Positions 34,201-45,589 of a stretch of DNA of 64,000 nucleotides are shown here, piece by piece (positions within the stretch are counted from its first letter, which is position 1; each line of letters starts with the position of its first letter). The translations under genes and the position numbers were made by a program. The stretch is from assembly GCA_047495785.1 (NCBI GenBank), contig JBLDXI010000042.1, positions 1,178,001-1,242,000 on the forward strand, read 5' to 3'. The stretch is from Lepidodermella squamata. Taxonomy: Eukaryota > Gastrotricha. The notes beneath the pieces were generated by a model. That model saw only the letters and a program-made list of their open reading frames with translations, was not told where the DNA came from and did no database searches.

Positions 34201-34208
34201 TATAAAAG
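34201..34208 (+). promoter_or_regulatory. TATA-like box of Cys-rich repeat gene 1
   Basis: TATAAAAGCGAC lies about 245 bp upstream of the ATG at 34446. The same element is kept in the other two modules (AATAAAAGCGAC at 37131, TATAAAAGCGAC at 41427), each about 250-265 bp upstream of its gene. Conservation of position in otherwise diverging flanks supports a core promoter; the distance implies a long leader or a leader intron. Confidence 0.5.
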
Positions 34209-34445
34209 CGACCAAAATTATTCCAGCGCCCGTAGAATAATCTTCTGACAGATCGATTGTTCAATCTCATCAAGTTTTCTGCATGTTTTTTGATTGTTTT
34301 TTTCATAGTTGCTCCTCCTAAATGGTCAGGATCAGCTGGAAACCTTATCAAAACTGCGCGAGTTTTGCTATTTTTGATTCTACATTTTGCCTGATTTTGA
34401 TGAATTACGTTTTAAAGCCCAATAGTGGGAATTATTGCATTCTGA

Positions 34446-35407
34446 ATGAAATATTTGGCTCTAGCTATTATTCTCACCACCGCATGTGCGGTTGTCACAG
34501 CCTGCCCAGCTTCGACGACTACAACGCCCTGTCCAACGACTTCCGCAAGATCCGAAAGTTCAACTGCGACTTGTCCGAATGGCCAGAGCTGTCTTACCAC
34601 TACTAACCCATGCCCAAGTGGTCAAAGTTGCCTCGCCGCAGCAGCTACTTGCGCAACCGGTCAGAGCTGCCTAAGTACGACCAATCCATGCCCAAGCGGC
34701 CAGAGTTGCCTCGCGCCCACGGTCTGCCCAGCAGCAGTAAGTCATGCTTATGAACAGGAATCACGGAAATTTAAAAATCTTCTCTATAGCCAGCATTCAA
34801 GCTGTGCAAAATACCGGCGACTACAGGCGGCGCTGGTGTTCAAAAGACCAATGTTCAGTTCTGCACCTCACTCGCAGTAGAATGCAATGCATACATTTCT
34901 ACTGGCGTAGCTGTAAGCTTATTGCTGTGATTGCGATTTTGTGAGTGTTGAAATTTCTTCAGGCTAGCGCGACAACGTATCCAACCTTTAAGGATTGCTG
35001 CGCTGCTTCGACCCCTTCGACCGACATCAAGTATCAAGCCATTCCGCAACAATCAGATGGCCGGTCGGCAGCAATGGCATGTGTTGCAGCTGCAACTTCA
35101 AAGCCTTACGTCATCTTTAGCTCTAACATCAATGGCAATGGCTTTGGCGCTTGCATGAATTTCCCACACACCTCCAGCATTCAAAATCAAGTTCAAGTCA
35201 CCCAAACATTGGTAAATTATTGCCCCGAACATTCTAACATTAATTCATCAATCCTTTGTGATTATCAAGACACTCACTTCCGGCACCACTTACGCAGCTG
35301 CAACGTTTGCGGAATGCTGTGCCCTTATAGCTAACGCTCCTCTATCATTTGCTCAGGGTTTGGCTTATGGCTTGGTGGATATTGAGAGCTGTTTCTTCGT
35401 CGGATGA
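34446..35407 (+). CDS. Secreted Cys-rich repeat protein, paralogue A (4 repeats), four exons
   Basis: Exons are 34446-34736, 34790-34912, 34963-35211 and 35270-35407, all phase 0; the product is 266 residues. It has a signal peptide (YLALAIILTTACAVVTA), a Thr/Pro/Cys linker, then four short repeats of the form TNPCPSGQSCLAT or AATCATGQSCLST. A C-terminal region of about 170 residues follows, with conserved cysteine pairs: FKLCKIPATTGGAG, VQFCTSLAVECNAYI, FKDCCAA, MACVAAA, FAECCALIA, IESCFF. No known domain is recognised. Exon lengths 2-4 (123, 249, 138) are identical in all three paralogues, which supports the splicing. Probably an extracellular structural or surface protein stabilised by disulfides; any link with the nearby P4H genes is positional. 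Confidence 0.8.
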
Positions 35408-35689
35408 AGCGAGCGGATGAAGGAAAACACGATAATCAACTATCGTAACTTCAATTACTACGCCTTACTTGTGTGCTTCATAGCCATTATATTTGAATAA
35501 ATATTTGCGTATCGATTTGTGAAGTCTATAAAGGCCTAGAACACCGAAATGTCGGCTGGAATATTATTGCTGATAATACTACAATAAAAGCGTGGCGTCT
35601 CGAGATTGCTGAACGGGATTTCATATAAATTCAAGTCCATCTTTGGTTCTATTGACATATACCTTGGTGGTCGTGGGATTTCTACAATA

Positions 35690-36136
35690 AAACATCACCT
35701 GGCTGGGTTCAACCTCTCTTCCGGAACTAAGCAGGTGTATCGAGGCATCGGGAGCCACTACATGCCCCATCTTGACTCGATTTACCCGGCTGTTAGGCCG
35801 ATGATAGGCGATAGAATTGCGACATTGATGCTGTACCTCAACGATGTAGAGCTGGGTGGCGGGACAGCGTTTTTAAGGAAGTCATTTTACGTAAAACCGG
35901 AGAAGGGAGCTGGAATCTTCTGGTACAACGTGCATCGCCATGAAAGCTACGACATACGAACTATGCATGCGGCTTGCCCTGTGCTGTCTGGCGAGAAATG
36001 GGTGCTGAACAAATGGTTCCGAGCTCGGGGCCAGTTTTTGCATAGGCCTTGTACCAAGCCTGGGCCTGTTCCCTATGAAGATTCTGATTTAAACATTCCT
36101 AAATGGCTTCAAACTTCAAACAAACGGAAGAAGTAA
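35690..36136 (+). pseudogene. Truncated P4H copy with exon-fusing deletion (module 2)
   Basis: From about 35755 the sequence is highly similar to exon 2 of P4H copy 7 and ends in the same NIPKWLQTSNK tail. Just upstream, 'cctcttccggaactaagcaggtgtatcgag' matches the end region of exon 1 of copy 7, but everything between that point and 'GGCATCGGAGGCCAC' is missing, including the intron, with short GGC homology at the junction. The signal peptide, N-terminal module and first half of the domain are gone. The HLD, distal His (MHAACPV) and GEKW residues remain. No in-frame ATG precedes the core, so it is read as a pseudogene, although a catalytic-half protein cannot be ruled out. Confidence 0.75.
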
Positions 36137-36235
36137 AACAAATAAATTAAATAAATTGAAATAGTGAATCCAAACAAAGTTTCATAAAAATTAAAGTGGA
36201 TTTTGTCTCATCATTTTTGGAGATCGTGTGAGGAT

Positions 36236-36418
36236 TCAGGACTTTTCGGAATAGGCTGAATGCATGTAGCCAGCGAGTTCAATTCCATAGTCAATAGTCA
36301 TGTTGAAGCTCGTGAGATGCTTGCCAGTCAAGTAGAATCCTCTAGGGTCCTTTATGAAAATCCCGACAAAAACAAGGGGCAGCGAGTGAGAAACACCACC
36401 AGCAACTACAGCTTGCAA
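36236..36418 (-). CDS. Antisense open exon of unknown gene, module 2
   Basis: A minus-strand open frame reads LQAVVAGGVSHSLPLVFVGI, FIKDPRGFYLTGKH and SFNMTIDYGIELAGYMHSAY, ending in TGA at 36236-36238. The frame stays open upstream to about 36465. At DNA level its end matches the antisense frame of module 1 ('gctggctaca(g/t)gcattcagcct'), so it is the paralogous position. The protein is largely hydrophobic with no recognised domain. The start shown is arbitrary, since no ATG or firm splice site was identified. Confidence 0.3.
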   Translation of the reverse strand: MQAVVAGGVSHSLPLVFVGIFIKDPRGFYLTGKHLTSFNMTIDYGIELAGYMHSAYSEKS

Positions 36419-37130
36419 AACAGTCGAAGAACAGTGTCGACACGCTAGTCGCTGAATTTCTGTTGCTGCTCAAAACCGCGAATCCGGCGGATTAACCTGA
36501 TCTGTATCATTTTGTTAAATTTTCATTTTTCACGTGATTTTTTCATGTACAATTCAGATTTTCGCTGTTTTTTTGAGTTTCCTAAGATTCTCGAGAAAAT
36601 GCTTTTTTCGAGTTCGGGAGTTTCGAGACCACGTTTGCAAAATATTGCCCAAATTTCTAGCAGTTTCAAGTCATAGAGAAATTCCCACTGGCAAAACTTT
36701 ACCATGCGCATGTTGGAATGAAATGTCCCACCTCTCTGAATTTTCTCGGCTCCATTAGGTGCGCTCTGAGTTAGCACATTTAATTTGTCCACGAATGTGG
36801 GCTGCGTGCAAGGAAACACAAAACGAACCGGCTGGCAAAACACTTTTTACCCAAAAGTCATCGCCGCGAGCTTTCAGCTAGTGCTTTTGACAATTCTTGT
36901 GAGAAAGAGCAATGGAAGCTGGATGCGTGTTGTATGTTCAATGGTAATTAACGAGCATTATGCCTGGACGAGGGCGTATGTGCGCATCACTGACAATTGT
37001 GATCAAACCACTGCTGAGAAAAAGAAAAAATATACGTGAAGAAAAGTAAATTATCATTTGGACACCACACATGACACCACACATGTTCGCCAGGTTCATC
37101 AAGTATAGGATGAGCGCTTCAGGCTGCAGC

Positions 37131-37142
37131 AATAAAAGCGAC
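37131..37142 (+). promoter_or_regulatory. TATA-like box of Cys-rich repeat gene 2
   Basis: AATAAAAGCGAC lies about 250 bp upstream of the ATG at 37381, in the position of TATAAAAGCGAC in modules 1 and 3. The T-to-A change at the first base may weaken it. Confidence 0.4.
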
Positions 37143-37380
37143 ATGCATTACGCCTGTCTCGGTAGAATGTGGCAGATTAAACACATGTTTCATCTTCGGC
37201 ACTGACGGAAGATTGAATGAAGTTCTCCTAAAGTTCTCTGAATCTTATTTATGTTTCTCGCAGCAGTTCCTCGACGTGGCCAGGTTCAGCAGAAAACCTT
37301 TTAAAAACTGCGCGTGATTTTTTATGTTTGATTCTAAATCTTGCCTGATCTTGCCTAATAGGGGAATTATTTGATTAGAA

Positions 37381-38340
37381 ATGACATATTTGGTTCTAGC
37401 CATTATCATCACCGCCTGTGCTGCTGCCGCAGCCTGCCCAGCTACTACGACTACATCGCCCTGTCCGAATTCTGCGAGAGCTGAAAGTTCACCTGGAACT
37501 TGCCCGAATGGCCAGAGCTGTCTCACAACGTCGAACCCGTGTCCCATCGGTAAAAGTTGCCTCGCCACAGCAGCGACTTGCGCAACAGGTCAGAGCTGCC
37601 AAAGTACATCTAATCCATGCCCAAGTGGCCAGAGCTGCCTTGCGCCAACGGTCTGCTCAACCCCAGTGAGTCATGCTTTTACGGGGGAAAATGAGAGCAT
37701 ATCATTTCTGTATAGCCAACATTCAAGCTGTGCAAAATACCGGCGACTACAGGCGGCGCTGGTGTTCAACAGGCCAATGTTCAGTTCTGCACCTCACTCG
37801 CAGTAGAATGCAATGCATACATTTCTACTGGCGTAGCTGTGAGCTTATTGCTGTGATTGTGATGGATATCATTTTGATTGTTGAAACTTCTTCAGGCTAG
37901 CGCAGCAAATTATCCAACTTTCAAGGAATGCTGCGCTGCTTTGACCCCTTCAACCGATATCAAGTATACCAACATTCCGAATCAATCCGATGGCCGGGCG
38001 GGAGTTACGGTCTGTGTTGCAGCTTTAACCTCAATACCCTACATCATCTATAGTTCGAACGTCGATGGTTATGGCAGTTCTACCTGCTCGAATTTCCCTC
38101 ATACCGCCAGCTCAGATAGTAATGTTCAAGTCACCCAAACACTGGTAAACTATATCCGCGAACATTCTAAAATAACTGTAGTAATCTTTTGTCATTATCA
38201 AGCCAATCACTTACGGCTCCACTTACGCAGCTGCAACGTATGCGGAATGCTGCGCCCTTCTAGCTAAAAATACTCTAACATTCGAAACGGGTTCGTTTTA
38301 TGGCGTGTCGGGTCTTGAGTCCTGTTACATCAGCGAATGA
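37381..38340 (+). CDS. Secreted Cys-rich repeat protein, paralogue B (4 repeats), four exons
   Basis: Exons are 37381-37665, 37716-37838, 37896-38144 and 38203-38340, all phase 0; the product is 264 residues. It has a signal peptide (YLVLAIIITACAAAAA), then four repeats: CPNGQSC, CPIGKSC, CATGQSC and CPSGQSC. The C-terminal cysteine-paired region follows (FKLCKIPATTGGAG, VQFCTSLAVECNAYI, FKECCAA, VCVAALT, YAECCALLA, LESCYI). One repeat has CPIGKSC instead of CPSGQSC. Exons 2-4 match paralogues A and C in length; introns are also similar at DNA level, so duplication is recent. No known domain recognised; extracellular location inferred. Confidence 0.8.
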
Positions 38341-38626
38341 AGGAAACTCCGATAATCAATGGTCAACAACCGGCGAACGATCATGTTTGATATCTCACAT
38401 GTTTGCTTAGCGAATCAATACATGTCAGATGTGTGAGACAAAACCGAATAACTCTTACGCCTGATAATTTGACTTTTCGCTGAATTTTTTGTCATCTGAA
38501 AAATAACTTGACTCTGATTGTTTGAGAAATTTTTATGAATAATGTGAAAATCGTCATTTTTCAAGGCTATTAAACAGACAACAGACTGATTTTGTTCAAC
38601 CTTCATCATCACACCAGATTCTACTT

Positions 38627-39500
38627 TGAATTTGCCACTTTCGCACAGGCCTTTCACGGATCAAGGAGCCCTATAATGCTTTCAACATTGATTACAACAT
38701 TTCCAGATGGCTTCAAACTTCAGTCAATTGGACGAAACCAATAATTATTGAAAAATAATGAACCCAAACAGAGTTTTGAAAGCAAATTAAAGTCTATCTT
38801 TTGGTTCCATCGACATTTCTGCCAGGATATTCTGGAAGTTTAAATTATTTTAATTGTAAACAGTTTCAAAATTATCCATACTTAAAGGCAACGCTAATGG
38901 CAGCGTAAAAGCTCAAATACATACAAGTACTCAGTTTCCTCAGAAATGGGTGCTTAACAAGTGGTTCAGAGCTCGGGGGAAATTTGTGCATAGGCCTTGC
39001 TAGAGGCCTGTGCCTGTTCCATACTCAGCTGCAGATTTCAACGTTCCTAAATGGCTTCAAGCTTCGAACGAATGGATGAAACAAATAAAGAGGGGAAAAT
39101 TGTGAATCTAAACTCAACACTGGGTTTTTTGAATCCAAGCTTTGTCGCACCTTTGGTTTTACCCCTATACGCAGAGGTCGTCTGAGATTTCGGGACTTAC
39201 CGGAAAAACCTAAATTTCAACCAGTCACGTTAAAGCTCATCATGCTGTCGTAGTAGTAATTTTTGCGTAAATTACACAACCCACTACGTCAAGTTTAAGT
39301 TGTAGGTTGTACACACATAGGCATACGAAATTTGAAACAATCAACTCGTGATGTGGCAGTGAGAAGATTGGCACCTTGAATGCAATGCTTGTATGAGCTC
39401 GGGGCCAGTTTTGCATAGACCTTGCACTAAGCCCAAGCCTGTTCCCTACTCATTTGCAGATTTCAACGTTCCAAAATAGATTGAACTTCCAAACTGAAGG
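38627..39500 (+). pseudogene. Three relic fragments of the P4H C-terminus (module 3)
   Basis: Around 38627-38745 the frame gives NISRWLQTS, matching the tail of copy 7. Around 38943-39090 it gives KWVLNKWFRARGKFVHRPC, then a TAG, then PVPYSAADFNVPKWLQAS. Around 39389-39500 a third tail fragment (AGCTCGGGGCCAGTTTTGCA...) is readable with frame damage. None retains the iron-binding residues. They show repeated duplication and decay of the P4H half of the module. Confidence 0.7.
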
Positions 39501-40589
39501 ATGAAGCAAATGAAGAGGGGGAAATAGGGGAAATCCTCACGGAGTTTCAATAGAAATTCAAAAGCCTCGCGTCATTTCTTTCTTATTCCGTATTCCGTAT
39601 TATCCTTATATTATCCTCGGGTCTCGAGATAGATGTTTCAGGACTTTTCAGAAACCGTCTGAATGATTCCAGGCTGAGAGTTCAATTTTAGTCAACGTGA
39701 TGCTTTCGTAGTAGTAAATTATGCGTAAATGACACAACCTACTGCGTCAACTTTAAGTTGTAGATTGTACGCACGTGAGTCAACTTCCATTCATTGATGT
39801 GTGTGTGTGAGATTGATTACACTCAGCTTTGAATGTGTGTTGCATCGTGTGGCTTCGAGTTTTGCCAACTTGCTGCCACCTTTTCCACTTGCAATTTGAA
39901 ACATAGATATGACCAAACGGTTGAACGCGGAAAAGCTATGGTTAACATATATCTTTAACGTCGTTGAATAACTTGGATTTGGACTTTTGGGCTCGGATTT
40001 TTCGTCAGTTTCAATCTGGCAGTGTTTTAAAGGTGAATGAAAAGAAGCAAAGCAAAGGTCTTTTAATTTCAACATATGTCAGCTTTTCACTGACTCTAAA
40101 AAGCCTAAATCTACGATGCCACCGACCGTCAGATTTAGCGGCAATCTCAACGTCTTCTTTTATTTCGGTTGATTAGTTTGGCTGAGAGTCTGATATCTAA
40201 TTCGGGCTTGAATTCAGGGTGCGAAGTACAGGATGTTAAGCGTCGCGATACCGCAGCTCTGGGACCCCAGAATCTGAAGGCTGAAGGTACTCCCATTTCC
40301 TTCGTCGCACACTGCTTTAATTCAACGGTCATTTTCTTGATTAATCATTCTCTTTAATTCACATTTCTTGGGCGATAACTTGGGCATCAGTTAGCTTGGA
40401 ATTTGCCTCAAAACCCTCCAGATATCATCGTCGTCAACATCAAATGCGGCGTTGGGACGACTGACGATAAAAATCTACGCGCTTCAAAATGCTGGTAATA
40501 TCTAGGCCGCGGCGGAAATTGATCATGGATCAGGTCAATTTTTCCGGTCGACATCGAAGCCTCGACAAAGTTAAGTTATCGTCGCCTCG

Positions 40590-40850
40590 AACTTTCCTAG
40601 ATCATCAGGATCATCGGTCGCCTTGGTTAAATCGAGTCTGGAATCTGGAAACGTAAAACAATTATTCTTGCCGCGAAGAAAGCCTCTCAAACCGATTGAC
40701 AGTCAGCTTGATCTCCCAAACGCTTGATTTGTATCCGAAAGCGGCTGAAGGGCGATCGGCTTGAGTGGCTTTCTTGAGTGGCAACAATAATTGTTTCAAG
40801 TTTCCAGATTCCAGACTCGAGATAACCCAGGCGACTGATGATCTATAGAG
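40590..40850. repeat. Fold-back repeat with ~90-bp inverted arms
   Basis: The arm at about 40625-40700 ('gagtctggaatctggaaac', 'aacaattattcttgcc') is repeated inverted at about 40765-40840 ('gtttccagattccagactcg', 'ggcaacaataattgttt'). Related sequence occurs near 44760-44850. It has the shape of a small hairpin element; no target duplication was identified. Confidence 0.55.
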
Positions 40851-40891
40851 GCTTGATATCACCGTGCTGTTCCGTGCAATAATTGAATTAG

Positions 40892-41018
40892 TTAGCATGG
40901 AGAAATGAAATTTCCCTCTCTCTGGATTCCGACTGCTAATTTGGCTGCGCTTTGCACTTGTACTGAACGTGTGCTCATGTCTACATGTAAGGAAACGTGT
41001 TTACACAAAACGTACCGG
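40892..41018 (-). pseudogene. Antisense unknown-gene copy, module 3 (partial)
   Basis: A minus-strand frame behind an acceptor-like TTTTGTCAG reads RYVLCKHVSLHVDMST and runs 42 codons to TAA. It aligns with RVVSCKHASLNEAM in module 1, so the same antisense exon start is kept, but it diverges afterwards. Probably decayed. Confidence 0.3.
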
Positions 41019-41426
41019 CTGACAAAACGCACTTTTCACTTTTTACCCATCAAGTCATCGCCGCAAGCTCGAGAAAAAGTCAAATGATGCTGGACGCGTG
41101 TTGAAATTTTTTCAGGTAATTGAAGCCAACAAATTATTCCAAGTTGCGCAGGTTTTTGTCAGTTCTTGTGAGAAAGAGTCAATGGATGCTGGATGCGTAT
41201 TGCACGTCCAATGGTAATTAACGAGCATCGTTTAAACGTTCAACTGTGTGCGCATAACATCGCCGGACGAGGGCGTATGTGCGCAACACCGACAATTATA
41301 ATCAAACTACTGCTAAGAAAGTAGGGGAAAAAATGAAAAAAATAAAATAAAATTAGCATTTGGACACCGCACATCGGCCTTCATCAAGCGCACCAAGTTC
41401 ATCGAGTGAAGTATCAGCGCTACAGC

Positions 41427-41434
41427 TATAAAAG
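41427..41434 (+). promoter_or_regulatory. TATA-like box of Cys-rich repeat gene 3
   Basis: TATAAAAGCGAC lies about 263 bp upstream of the ATG at 41690, in the position conserved among the three modules. Confidence 0.5.
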
Positions 41435-41689
41435 CGACTTAAATTAAGCCAATTCGGAGAGAATGTATATTCTGGCAAAATAAATTGAGGTTTGAACTTC
41501 GGCGCTGGTATTCAATCTTCTCTGAACTCTGAATCTTTTGATTGTGTTTTTGCAAGTGTTCCTCTAAATGGTCGGGTTCAGCAGGAAACTGTACAAACTT
41601 CGCGTGATATTATATGTCTGAATCTTCATTTTTGCGATATCATGATGGATTTTGTTATGAAGCCTAATAGGAGAATTATCTCATTGTAA

Positions 41690-42817
41690 ATGGAATATTT
41701 TGCTCTAACCATTCTCATCACCGCATGTGCCGTTGTCACAGCTTGCCCAGCCACCACGACTACAACGCCCTGCCCGAATTCTGCGAGGGCCGAAATTTCA
41801 CCTGGAACTTGCCCGAATGGCCAGAGCTGTCTTGCTACGGCGAACCCATGTCCAAGCGGTCAAAGTTGCCTCTCAACAGCAGCGACTTGCGCAACCGGCC
41901 AGAGCTGCCTGAGTACATCCAATCCGTGCCCAAGTGGTCAGAGCTGCCTAGCGACGTCCAATCCATGCCAAAGCGGCCAGAGCTGTTTTACCACGTCCAA
42001 CCCTTGTCCAAGCGGTCAAAGCTGCCTCGCATCAGCAGCAGCGACTTGCGCATCCGGTCAGAGCTGCCAAAGCACGGCTAACCCATGCCCAAGCGGTCAG
42101 AGCTGCCTCGCGCCCACAGTCTGCCCTGCCGCGGTAAGCCACGCCTGCGACGCGGTACATGAATTATGAATTCCTTTTTAGCCGGCTTTCAAGCTGTGCA
42201 AAATACCGGAGACTATGGGTGGCGCTGGTGTAAAACAGAAAAATGTTCAGTTCTGCACCTCACTCGCAGTTGAATGCAACGCCTACATAGACAGTGGAGT
42301 CGCTGTGAGCTTACTGCTGTGATGATTGAGATTTATATCATTTTGAATGTTCGAAATTTCTTCAGGCTAGTGCGGCTACCTATCCAACTTTCGCTGCATG
42401 CTGCGCAGCATTGACTCCTTCGACCGATATTAAGTTCACCGCCATTCCGAGTCAACCAGATGGCCGCTTGGCAGTAACGGTATGTGTTGCAGCTGTGACT
42501 TCAACTCCCTACGTCATAATGAGTAGTAACATCGATGGTCGTGGCGCGGCCATGTGCGTGAATTTCCCTCATAGCGTGGACCCTGACGTTTTTGTGCAAG
42601 TCACTCAAACATTGGTAAACTATTGCTATTGCCCCGAACATTCTCAATTCACTTAACGAACATTATTGTCGTTATCAAGACTCTCACATACGGCACCACT
42701 TACGCGGGTGCAACATTTGCGGAATGCTGCGCCCTTCTCGCTAAAAAGTCCGTTTATTTCGGAAACGGCAGCGCATATGGCTTGTATCTGCTTGATATCT
42801 GTCAACTCAACACATAA
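41690..42817 (+). CDS. Secreted Cys-rich repeat protein, paralogue C (8 repeats), four exons
   Basis: Exons are 41690-42133, 42182-42304, 42366-42614 and 42680-42817, all phase 0; the product is 317 residues. It has a signal peptide (EYFALTILITACAVVTA), then eight repeats: CPNGQSC, CPSGQSC, CATGQSC, CPSGQSC, CQSGQSC, CPSGQSC, CASGQSC, CPSGQSC. The C-terminal region has the same cysteine pairs as paralogues A and B (FKLCKIPETMGGAG, VQFCTSLAVECNAYI, FAACCAA, VCVAAVT, FAECCALLA) but ends LLDICQLNT. Only exon 1 differs in length, by four extra repeats, as expected from unequal exchange of about 45-bp units. No known domain is recognised; the protein is likely extracellular. Confidence 0.8.
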
Positions 42818-44123
42818 ATGATCAATTATCAACAACCGGCGAATGCTGTAAATTATAAATAGTTAATATTAACAATGACAACAAACTCCAAACTTTTGTT
42901 TCGATTCTGATATTTTCCGGTATTTTACTGTCGCTTGCCAGCCATTCTTCCGAGACCAGCAATATTTGGTTCCTAAGGAGTGATTGCGTGGAACAAATTA
43001 GATATTTTACGCCGACAGCTGAATCCTCTGATTTCATCATGGTTAAGTAACTGCTTGAAGCTTGAAATAAATATGATTTATAGGTTTTGAGCTTTGAGCT
43101 TCAAGGATACCGATTCCTGTCAAGCATTTATATTAACAAAATATGCGCGGAATTGATCATAGAAAATCCATCAGATACAGGATGGTGCCAACCACGTACC
43201 GTTCGAAAGCTGAAGGCTGCTGATTGCCAATACTTGAGACCATTGACCAAATTTGTTTGATTTTCAAATAGTCGGCAATAGTCTTGATAGGATAAGACAG
43301 AGAACGCTTGAACGCATGAACGCAGAAGAGGGGAATTCAAAACTTTGGTTCCAAGAGTGATTGCGTTGAAGAAAGAAACCACTGATATTCTACTCAACAA
43401 GTTGAAACCTAAGATTTCATCAATATAGAGGAGAACCTTGGAAAATGGAATATTTATAACACTACCTTACCTTGCTTAAATGTCTCACTTCGAGTGCAAA
43501 ATGTGCATTGAAGAGCTTTTACGATGTATCATGCCTACCAGTCTCAACGGGAAGAGAGTAGAGCTCCATAGTCTTTGCGGCCTTGCCTATAGATAAAAAA
43601 AGCTCGGCCTGTTCTGGCAGTTTCAAATAAATTCATTTCAAATAAAAAAATAATCGAAATTTTACACCTCGGATTATCAATTTTCAGATCTGGTAAACTT
43701 GCTAAAATGACGCTTTATCAAGTACAATGCCATTTCGGGTCAAAAATCTGGCCGGGAGCCAGTTGATATAACATGAACTACGAGCTATCTATCGTTTTTG
43801 GTAGGTAACTGTTGTTTGCTTCATTTAAAACTAAAGGCTTATGTGCTAGTAACTAACAAATCTTATGCCTGATGTGATTTTTAAGCGGAATTTGTTCAGT
43901 AAAAATAAAAAGCATTAATTAGAGTGCTGCAAGTTAGCCTCATTACGATCGTCCACAGCATGACTGTTTTTTATTAATAATCTGAAAATGGAAATCTTTC
44001 TCGAGGGCATTTTGATGTGTAATTACGATCAAGATCAACCTTAACGAATTCTATGAACGCAGGATGACACAATTGCATTTACCGATCTGAGGAAAAGCCT
44101 TTAGGCTGTTACACATGTCATTC
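42818..44123. other. Degenerate intergenic interval with a weak internal duplication
   Basis: Sequence around 42960-43050 ('tttggttcctaaggagtgattgcgtgg') recurs in degenerate form near 43340-43430 ('tttggttccaagagtgattgcgttg'). No supported gene is present; the minus-strand frames here are short and unrelated. Confidence 0.4.
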
Positions 44124-44684
44124 TCAACGTGAGAAGCGCCAGAGGATCCGGACTACGGCGACCGAGTACCTCAACGACTCCTTACGAGGTTCGCCTTGGC
44201 AAATTGCGTAGGCTTGAATCGAGTTTAGTTCCTTCGCTTTCTGGGCCTGAACTTCGACTGGTGCAGCATTAAGAGTGGTGCCATTAAGTTCCAAGTAGCT
44301 TCTGATTCTGCGGTCATTAATATTCTTCAACGCCTTCATCCAAAAAAACTCGAACTGGTTCCGCTAAATTTGGCTGGGAAAGAAGAAGCCGGATAAGGAA
44401 TTCAACCTCCTCAATATTGTCGGTTGTCGGATTTTTCGATGCTGAGCTCGGTTAAATCAAGGAATAAATCCACTGGATCAACATGTGTAATGTGTAGGCT
44501 GCCTTGCTTCAATCGAGGGGTTGTAGTGCTTCCAAGCTTTCACAGCCCATTCAAAGCCGGTTTTAAACTGGCCAGAAACTTGGTAGGATCGAGCTCTTTT
44601 GAGAGCTTCAGTGGTATCATCACATTTAAAGAGTTTGGAAGCTATGAAGATCGTGATGACTAGTATAATCCTTACGTGTGGCAT
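44124..44684 (-). pseudogene. Inverted relic of P4H N-terminal half (module 4)
   Basis: On the minus strand, starting at 44684, MPHVRIILVITIFIASKLF and ALKRARSYQVSGQFKTGFEW are nearly identical to P4H copy 7. The frame breaks after EARQPT through a short insertion, later resumes around KSDN..., and resumes again as KALKNINDRRIRSYLELNGT and APVEVQAQKAKELNSIQAYA. It ends before FCRY, so the whole dioxygenase core is missing. Several frameshifts make it a pseudogene. Its opposite orientation marks the inverted end of the module array. Confidence 0.8.
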
Positions 44685-45589
44685 TTAAACATGTGTTCGT
44701 GAGTGCGAGAAGAGACTCGTAAAGTATAAACATTTCTCTATGCTAACTGATGCAATTATTGCAAGGTGATCAAGCCTCAAGATCATCAATCACCTTGGTT
44801 AATTCGAGTGTGGAAACGAGAAACCCTTGTTGCCTCGAGGGAAGCCACTCAAATCGATCGTCAGTCAGCCGGTTTCGCACACAAATCAAAGCTTCAACAT
44901 CAAATGCGGCGTTTATAAGGCTGACAAAAAATACATCGAAGCCTCGAAATAAGCTATCGTCGCCTCGAACTTTGCTATGGCTATCTTTGAATTCCTGCTT
45001 CTGGTTAAAATCCCGATCTCAATCGCGACGGCAAGTGATTTCAACCACCTCGTTGTCAAATTTTCTTTTCTTCACGTGAAATTGCTTTGAAGTAAAATTG
45101 ATATTATGCCTGTTATTGTGACTTTCCTGGGATTCTCAAGAAAATGCGTTATCTGTAGGGTTTTAAGGCTAATTCCAACGTTGTGGTTCCAGAGCTGCGA
45201 TTTCGCGACACTTAGCATCCCTGTACTTTGCACCCTGAATAAGACAGCAAAACTAATCAACCAAAATAGAAGAAAACGCTAAGATTGCTGCTAAATCTGA
45301 CGATCGGTGGTATTGTTGAATAACTCGGTTTTAGGCTTGTTCAAGCCAGTGAAAAGGTGAAATTTTAAAATTCTTTTGTTTTGCCACTCTTCATTCACGT
45401 GCTCGTATCATTCTTTCGAATTTCAAGTGACAAGTGAGGCAGCAGGTTGGCAAAACTCGAAGCCACACGATGCAACACTCATTCAAAGTTATCTCATGCA
45501 AGCCTTACTTTCAAGGTGCCAATCTTCTCACACACATCAATGAATGAAAGTCAAGGCTGCCACATCGCGAGTTGATTCACGTGTGTAAT

